DNA of 8,800 bases from an uncultured Opitutales bacterium (lineage in GTDB: Bacteria > Verrucomicrobiota > Verrucomicrobiia > Opitutales > Intestinicryptomonadaceae), in assembly GCA_900552245.1 (NCBI GenBank), contig URYY01000091.1:1-8800 (forward strand), written 5' to 3'. A model generated the notes under the pieces. It was not told the origin of the DNA, did no database searches, and was given only the letters and a program-made list of their open reading frames with translations. Positions 5,183 through 8,800 of this stretch are shown piece after piece. Each line of letters opens with the position of its first letter. Within the stretch, counting starts at the first letter, position 1. Position numbers and translations under genes: made by a program.

Positions 5183-7015
5183 ATGCTAAATACAGAGAAG
5201 TCAGATTTGAAACTAAGCGATGTATTGCTAATCTTAGTGATAGGACTTGCGTTTTACTTTTCGCTGTCTTTCACGCGCCCCTTGGCAAGCCCCGACGAGG
5301 GCAGATATAGCGAAATCCCGCGCGAGATGGCTGCCTCCGGAGACTGGGTGACTCCGCGGCTAAACGGAGTCCAATACTTCTACAAGCCGCCGATGTTTTA
5401 CTGGATGCAGACGCTATCGATAGAGGCCTTTGGCGTCAACAGAATGTCGCTGCGCTTCCCGAACTCGCTCATGGCAGTACTTGGGCTTGCAATAACATAT
5501 CTTGCTGTTGGGGCGATGTCCGGGCGAAAGGCCGGTTTATTCTCGGCGGCGGTATTGGGAACATCCATATTTTACTTTGCGATGGGCAATATCATTACGC
5601 TCGATATGACGGTCTCGGTATTTATAAGCGCCTCGCTCTTCTGCTTTCTGCTGGCTTGGCACCGTAGAGAGTCGGAGAAGAAAAGAGGACTGCTTTGGAT
5701 TTTGTTCTTCATATTTTGCGCACTGAGTGTGATGACAAAGGGGCTTATTGGCGTGGTAATTCCGGCCGGTGTGATACTTCTATATCTAATTGCGCTAAAT
5801 CCGCTAAAGTCGCTCAGGCAAATAAGGGCTAAGGATTTTGCTTGGTGGGGTTTAGGACTTGCAATATTCGCCCTGATTGCGGTTCCATGGCATGTGCTTG
5901 CGGCTATAGCAAACCCACCGACAGATTTTGCGGAAGGCATATTTTCAAAAAATCCAAACGGGCAGGGATTCTTTTGGTATTACATAATTAACGAGCACTT
6001 TCTGCGCTATCTGGACGCGGATGTCAGCGATCGCTACCAGCCCTTCTACTTTTTCTGGGTTCTCGCGCCAATAGGTTTAATTCCTTGGATTGTAGTACTC
6101 CCGCGGGCAGTGTGGGACAGCATAAAAAACGCATGCGCAAAACTTAGATGGAACGGATTGAATGAACTGCTAAGCTTTTTGAAATCAATAAAGGAAGCTT
6201 GGGTTAAACTTAGAGATGAAAACCCTCAGTTTATATTTTACGCAATTTGGGTGCTGTTTATCCTTCTGTTCTTCTCGATGTCAAAGTCGAAACTCGTGCC
6301 CTACATACTTCCCATATACCCTCCCCTTGCAGCTATCGTTGGAATCTTCCTAGCCAAAGTTTGGGATAGGCCCGAGAAGTACAACCTAAAGCCAGAGGCC
6401 TACACGCTCGTAACGCTCGGGTTTACAGCGGCAATAGCGACAGTTCCCGTGTTTGAAATATTCTCGCGAAAGGGAAAAATCCTAGATCCGGAACTGGCAA
6501 AAATATCCTTTGGCTTGCTTGGCGTATTTCTGCTAGTTGGCTCTATAATAACTCTCTTTTGCATACTAAAAAAGAGAAAGCGGGCGGCAATACTTTTTAT
6601 ATTTGCGACAGTTGCGCTATTTTTGGGGCTCTTTAACCCTCTCGCCCGGCACATACAACGGCCCGATACGCAGCCCTTTGCAGAAATCATATTAAAGGAA
6701 AATCCGGACGCCCCCGCAATAGCATCTAAGTGCTACAGCATGGCGCAGGATTTGCCAGTATGGCTGGGGCGCGTAATAATTGTCCACAATGAAATTCCCC
6801 AAGAGCAGCACTTTGGCTACATGCGCGAAGAGGCAAAGCATAAGCCGCGCTATATAGCAGATTCAGAACTTGAAAAACTAATGGCAAGCGGAGTCTGCTA
6901 CATAGTGGTTAAGGCAAACGACCTCGAAGCATTAAAAAAGTTAAAGGGCGCGGAAAATCTGGAACAAAAAGCTCGCAAGGGAAAACTCATACTGCTAAAG
7001 AATACCGCAAAGTAA
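5183..7015 (+). CDS. ArnT/PMT-family lipid-linked sugar glycosyltransferase (GT-C fold)
   Basis: This 610-residue integral inner-membrane protein belongs to the ArnT-like (GT83/PMT) group, which transfers a sugar from an undecaprenyl-phosphate carrier to an acceptor on the periplasmic side. About twelve hydrophobic segments lie between residues 12 and 485, followed by a soluble tail of about 125 residues. The first periplasmic loop carries the family signature: SPDEGRYSEIPREM at 36-49, with the likely metal-binding or catalytic Asp38-Glu39, then YFYKPPMFYWM at 65-75. A second acidic residue is in ITLDM (Asp141). The SKSKLVPYILPIYPPLA stretch beginning at 367 matches the conserved ArnT motif. 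ArnT itself adds aminoarabinose to lipid A, but no arn pathway genes are present, so the sugar and acceptor cannot be named. Only four bases separate it from the next gene, so the two are almost surely co-transcribed. The ATG at 5183 has no clear Shine-Dalgarno sequence. Confidence 0.88.
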   Translation: MLNTEKSDLKLSDVLLILVIGLAFYFSLSFTRPLASPDEGRYSEIPREMAASGDWVTPRLNGVQYFYKPPMFYWMQTLSIEAFGVNRMSLRFPNSLMAVLGLAITYLAVGAMSGRKAGLFSAAVLGTSIFYFAMGNIITLDMTVSVFISASLFCFLLAWHRRESEKKRGLLWILFFIFCALSVMTKGLIGVVIPAGVILLYLIALNPLKSLRQIRAKDFAWWGLGLAIFALIAVPWHVLAAIANPPTDFAEGIFSKNPNGQGFFWYYIINEHFLRYLDADVSDRYQPFYFFWVLAPIGLIPWIVVLPRAVWDSIKNACAKLRWNGLNELLSFLKSIKEAWVKLRDENPQFIFYAIWVLFILLFFSMSKSKLVPYILPIYPPLAAIVGIFLAKVWDRPEKYNLKPEAYTLVTLGFTAAIATVPVFEIFSRKGKILDPELAKISFGLLGVFLLVGSIITLFCILKKRKRAAILFIFATVALFLGLFNPLARHIQRPDTQPFAEIILKENPDAPAIASKCYSMAQDLPVWLGRVIIVHNEIPQEQHFGYMREEAKHKPRYIADSELEKLMASGVCYIVVKANDLEALKKLKGAENLEQKARKGKLILLKNTAK

Positions 7016-7019
7016 AAAT

Positions 7020-7763
7020 ATGGCGGATTCTGCAAAGAGAGAAAACTTGTGGTTAAACCTCGGCTTGAACGTGGTCTTGCCCGCGCTTATTTTAAGCAAG
7101 GGGCAAGGTGCGCTTGAGAGAATTTTTGGACTGGAGGCAGGCGCGGTTAATCCTCTTGCTATATTTTTAGTTGCCCTAGCCTTCCCGTTTTTTTACGGAG
7201 TGCTCGACTTGGCAAAACGCAGAAAGTGGAACATATTCTCCATTTTTGGCGTGCTAAACGTTCTTTTGACGGGAACAGTCGGGCTATTTGAGTTGTCGAG
7301 AGAGTGGATAATTGCAAAAGAGGCAGGAATTCCCGCAATTCTGGGCTTTTGCGTCTTGCTTTCGGCCTTCACGTCAAAGCCGCTTGCGAGAGTGTTAATA
7401 TATAACGACGCGCTTTTAGACGTAAAAATGCTGGACCAAGTACTCGACAAAAAAAATGCCACACTTGAATTTGCAAAAAGTTTGAGAGTATCGACTTTTC
7501 TAATTGCAGCTTCATTTTTTGTGAGTGCGCTCATACAATTTTTCCTGGCAAGCAGCATTTTCACGGGCAAGACTAGCGGGGCTGAATTTAACGCGCAAGT
7601 GGGAAAGATGACTTGGGTATCCTACATCGCGGTATTGGGCCCATGCATGATAATATCAATAGCAGCTCTTCTTAAAATTTTTAAGGATTTAAAGCGGCTG
7701 ACAGGGCTTAGCTTGGAAGAGTCGCTAGCGGAGCAACTGAGGCAAAAGCCCGGCGAACAATGA
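7020..7763 (+). CDS. VC0807-family multi-pass membrane protein
   Basis: The 247-residue product has about five hydrophobic segments and resembles the uncharacterised VC0807 family. Matching features are NLGLNVVLPALILSKGQG (13-30), VALAFPFFYGVLDLAKRRKWN (from 51), the SIFGVLNVLLTG run at 74-85, then the charged AKEAGIPAILGF at 99-110. A loop at about 120-155 is followed by two more helices (156-180 and 198-220) and a charged C-terminal tail. Proteins of this family have been compared with intracellular septation protein A, but their role is not established. The start ATG lies four bases after the stop of the glycosyltransferase gene, a spacing typical of translationally coupled operon partners. 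It may therefore help that transferase, but that is inference from position only. The stop TGA is at 7761-7763. Confidence 0.75.
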   Translation: MADSAKRENLWLNLGLNVVLPALILSKGQGALERIFGLEAGAVNPLAIFLVALAFPFFYGVLDLAKRRKWNIFSIFGVLNVLLTGTVGLFELSREWIIAKEAGIPAILGFCVLLSAFTSKPLARVLIYNDALLDVKMLDQVLDKKNATLEFAKSLRVSTFLIAASFFVSALIQFFLASSIFTGKTSGAEFNAQVGKMTWVSYIAVLGPCMIISIAALLKIFKDLKRLTGLSLEESLAEQLRQKPGEQ

Positions 7764-7785
7764 GGGTTGACACTTCCCTTTTATA

Positions 7786-7830
7786 TGTTTGACTTATCTG
7801 TTTGACTTTTAAAATTTAAGGCGAGAGAAT
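7786..7830 (+). promoter_or_regulatory. Probable metK promoter region with duplicated TTGACT boxes
   Basis: A perfect 10-bp direct repeat, TGTTTGACTT, lies at 7786-7795 and 7799-7808 (13-bp period). Each copy contains TTGACT, a 5/6 match to the -35 consensus. The first pairs with TAAAAT at 7810-7815 (15-bp spacer); the second pairs with GAGAAT at 7825-7830 (17-bp spacer). A further TTGACA at 7767-7772, just after the preceding stop, has no -10 partner at a usual distance. Transcription would start about 25-40 nt before the metK ATG, giving a short A-rich leader with no room for a SAM riboswitch. Confidence 0.45.
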
Positions 7831-7862
7831 TGCCAAAATAAACATTTCAAAAATACACATAT

Positions 7863-8800
7863 ATGAAAAACTTCGTATTCTCATCAGAATCGGTTGGCGA
7901 GGGCCATCCGGACAAGGTAGCCGACTATATCTCCGACAGCATACTAGACGCATGCTTGGAGCAGGATAAATACAGCCGCGTAGCCTGCGAAACTATGGTT
8001 AAGAGCAACTGCGTAGTAATAGCCGGCGAAATTACGACAAAGGCCAATCTCGACTATGAGAAGATTGTCCGCAAGGCGATACGCGAAATAGGCTATGTGA
8101 ACGACGACGATGTATTCCATGCCGATAAAGTTTTTGTGACCAACCTCCTCACCAAGCAATCGCCCGATATTGCTCAAGGCGTTGACGCGCGCAAGGCAAA
8201 GGGCAAAAAGACGGCGGAACAGGGAGCCGGCGACCAAGGAATCATGTTTGGCTACGCGACGAATGAAACGCCGGAGCTTATGCCGGCACCGGTAATGTTT
8301 GCTCACAGGATTTTGACAGAGCTTGCAAAGCAGCGCAAGGGCAAGGGCCCCAAGTGGCTGCGCCCCGACTGCAAGAGCCAAGTAGCGGTTGAGTATAAGG
8401 ATGGCAAGCCCGTGCGCATCAAGAATGTAGTTATATCAACTCAGCACACGGCAGACGTCGAGCACGATGAGATTGAAAAGTACATGATTGAAAAAATCAT
8501 AAAGAAAGTGCTGCCAAAGAAGCTCATAGATTCGGAGACGCAATTTTTGATAAACCCGACAGGCAAGTTTGTAGTCGGCGGCCCTCAGGGAGACTCCGGC
8601 CTAACGGGCAGAAAAATCATAGTCGATACCTACGGCGGCATGGGGCGCCACGGCGGCGGAGCATTCTCCGGCAAGGACCCGTCAAAGGTTGACCGCTCGG
8701 CGGCTTACATGTGCAGGTGGGTTGCAAAAAATATCGTTGCGGCGGGGCTTGCAGATTCCTGCGAACTTCAGGTGGCCTACGCCATAGGTTATCCGCACCC
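7863..8800 (+). CDS. metK: S-adenosylmethionine synthetase MetK (3' end outside the window)
   Basis: MetK makes S-adenosylmethionine from methionine and ATP, hydrolysing the triphosphate, in the cytoplasm. The frame opens at ATG 7863-7865 and is still open at the right edge, giving 312 complete codons of the usual 385-400. Landmarks are in order: SSESVGEGHPDKVADYISD (7-25, with the ATP-binding His15 and Asp17), CETMVKSNCVVIAGEITT (42-59), the methionine-site region SPDIAQGVD (100-108), the signature GAGDQGIMFGYATNE (121-135), INPTGKFVVGGPQGDSGLTG (230-249), and the P-loop-like GGGAFSGKDPSKVDRSAAY (264-282). All expected catalytic residues in this part seem present. A tandem-box promoter in the 99-bp gap upstream suggests its own transcription rather than read-through alone. 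There is no Shine-Dalgarno sequence directly before the ATG. Confidence 0.97.
   Translation, partial: MKNFVFSSESVGEGHPDKVADYISDSILDACLEQDKYSRVACETMVKSNCVVIAGEITTKANLDYEKIVRKAIREIGYVNDDDVFHADKVFVTNLLTKQSPDIAQGVDARKAKGKKTAEQGAGDQGIMFGYATNETPELMPAPVMFAHRILTELAKQRKGKGPKWLRPDCKSQVAVEYKDGKPVRIKNVVISTQHTADVEHDEIEKYMIEKIIKKVLPKKLIDSETQFLINPTGKFVVGGPQGDSGLTGRKIIVDTYGGMGRHGGGAFSGKDPSKVDRSAAYMCRWVAKNIVAAGLADSCELQVAYAIGYPH

Noticed and set aside
7764..7862. SAM riboswitch before metK
   Set aside because: The gap is only 99 bp, AT-rich and lacks the paired stems and conserved core of the known SAM riboswitch classes; it looks like promoter DNA.
7944..8381. Open frame of 145 codons on the minus strand
   Set aside because: It is antisense to metK, whose conserved motifs cover the whole region.

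Overview
This 8.8 kb window looks like an ordinary chromosomal segment from a Gram-negative member of the Planctomycetota-Verrucomicrobiota-Chlamydiota superphylum, most likely Verrucomicrobiota and possibly the Opitutales. That placement is inference. It rests on a PEP-CTERM surface protein with a beta-solenoid-like body, A-rich leaders with little Shine-Dalgarno signal, and a short stand-alone CoaC. Coding DNA has moderate GC, while the intergenic gaps are strongly AT-rich.

Layout from left to right. (1) Positions 1-319 are an AT-rich upstream region with a consensus -35 box and a 14-bp palindrome of LacI/GalR operator type. (2) Positions 320-1576 (+) encode an exported PEP-CTERM protein, followed by a clear intrinsic terminator at 1630-1664. 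(3) After a non-coding gap come two minus-strand genes. They are transcribed from right to left: rsmE (16S rRNA m3U1498 methyltransferase, 3481-4248), then a membrane-anchored, cysteine-poor relative of the DUF255/YyaL family (1936-3408). (4) A divergent intergenic region of about 180 bp holds a tandem 7-bp repeat. It leads into a stand-alone coaC (4433-4993, +), a coenzyme A biosynthesis gene. (5) A 189-bp gap contains a stem with a long loop. (6) A tight two-gene unit follows: an ArnT/PMT-type GT-C glycosyltransferase (5183-7015) and, four bases later, a VC0807-family membrane protein (7020-7763). (7) A short gap carries tandem TTGACT boxes and then metK (S-adenosylmethionine synthetase, from 7863), which runs off the right edge.

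The genes do not form one obvious pathway. There is one weak thematic link: MetK makes the S-adenosylmethionine that RsmE uses. The PEP-CTERM protein and the lipid-linked sugar transferase both belong to the cell envelope. I found no mobile element, CRISPR array, tRNA or rRNA, and no convincing new multi-gene system. The points most worth a second look are the shortened, single-cysteine DUF255 protein, the operator-like palindrome before the PEP-CTERM gene, the glycosyltransferase-VC0807 pair, and the repeated elements in the coaC/rsmE and metK upstream regions.
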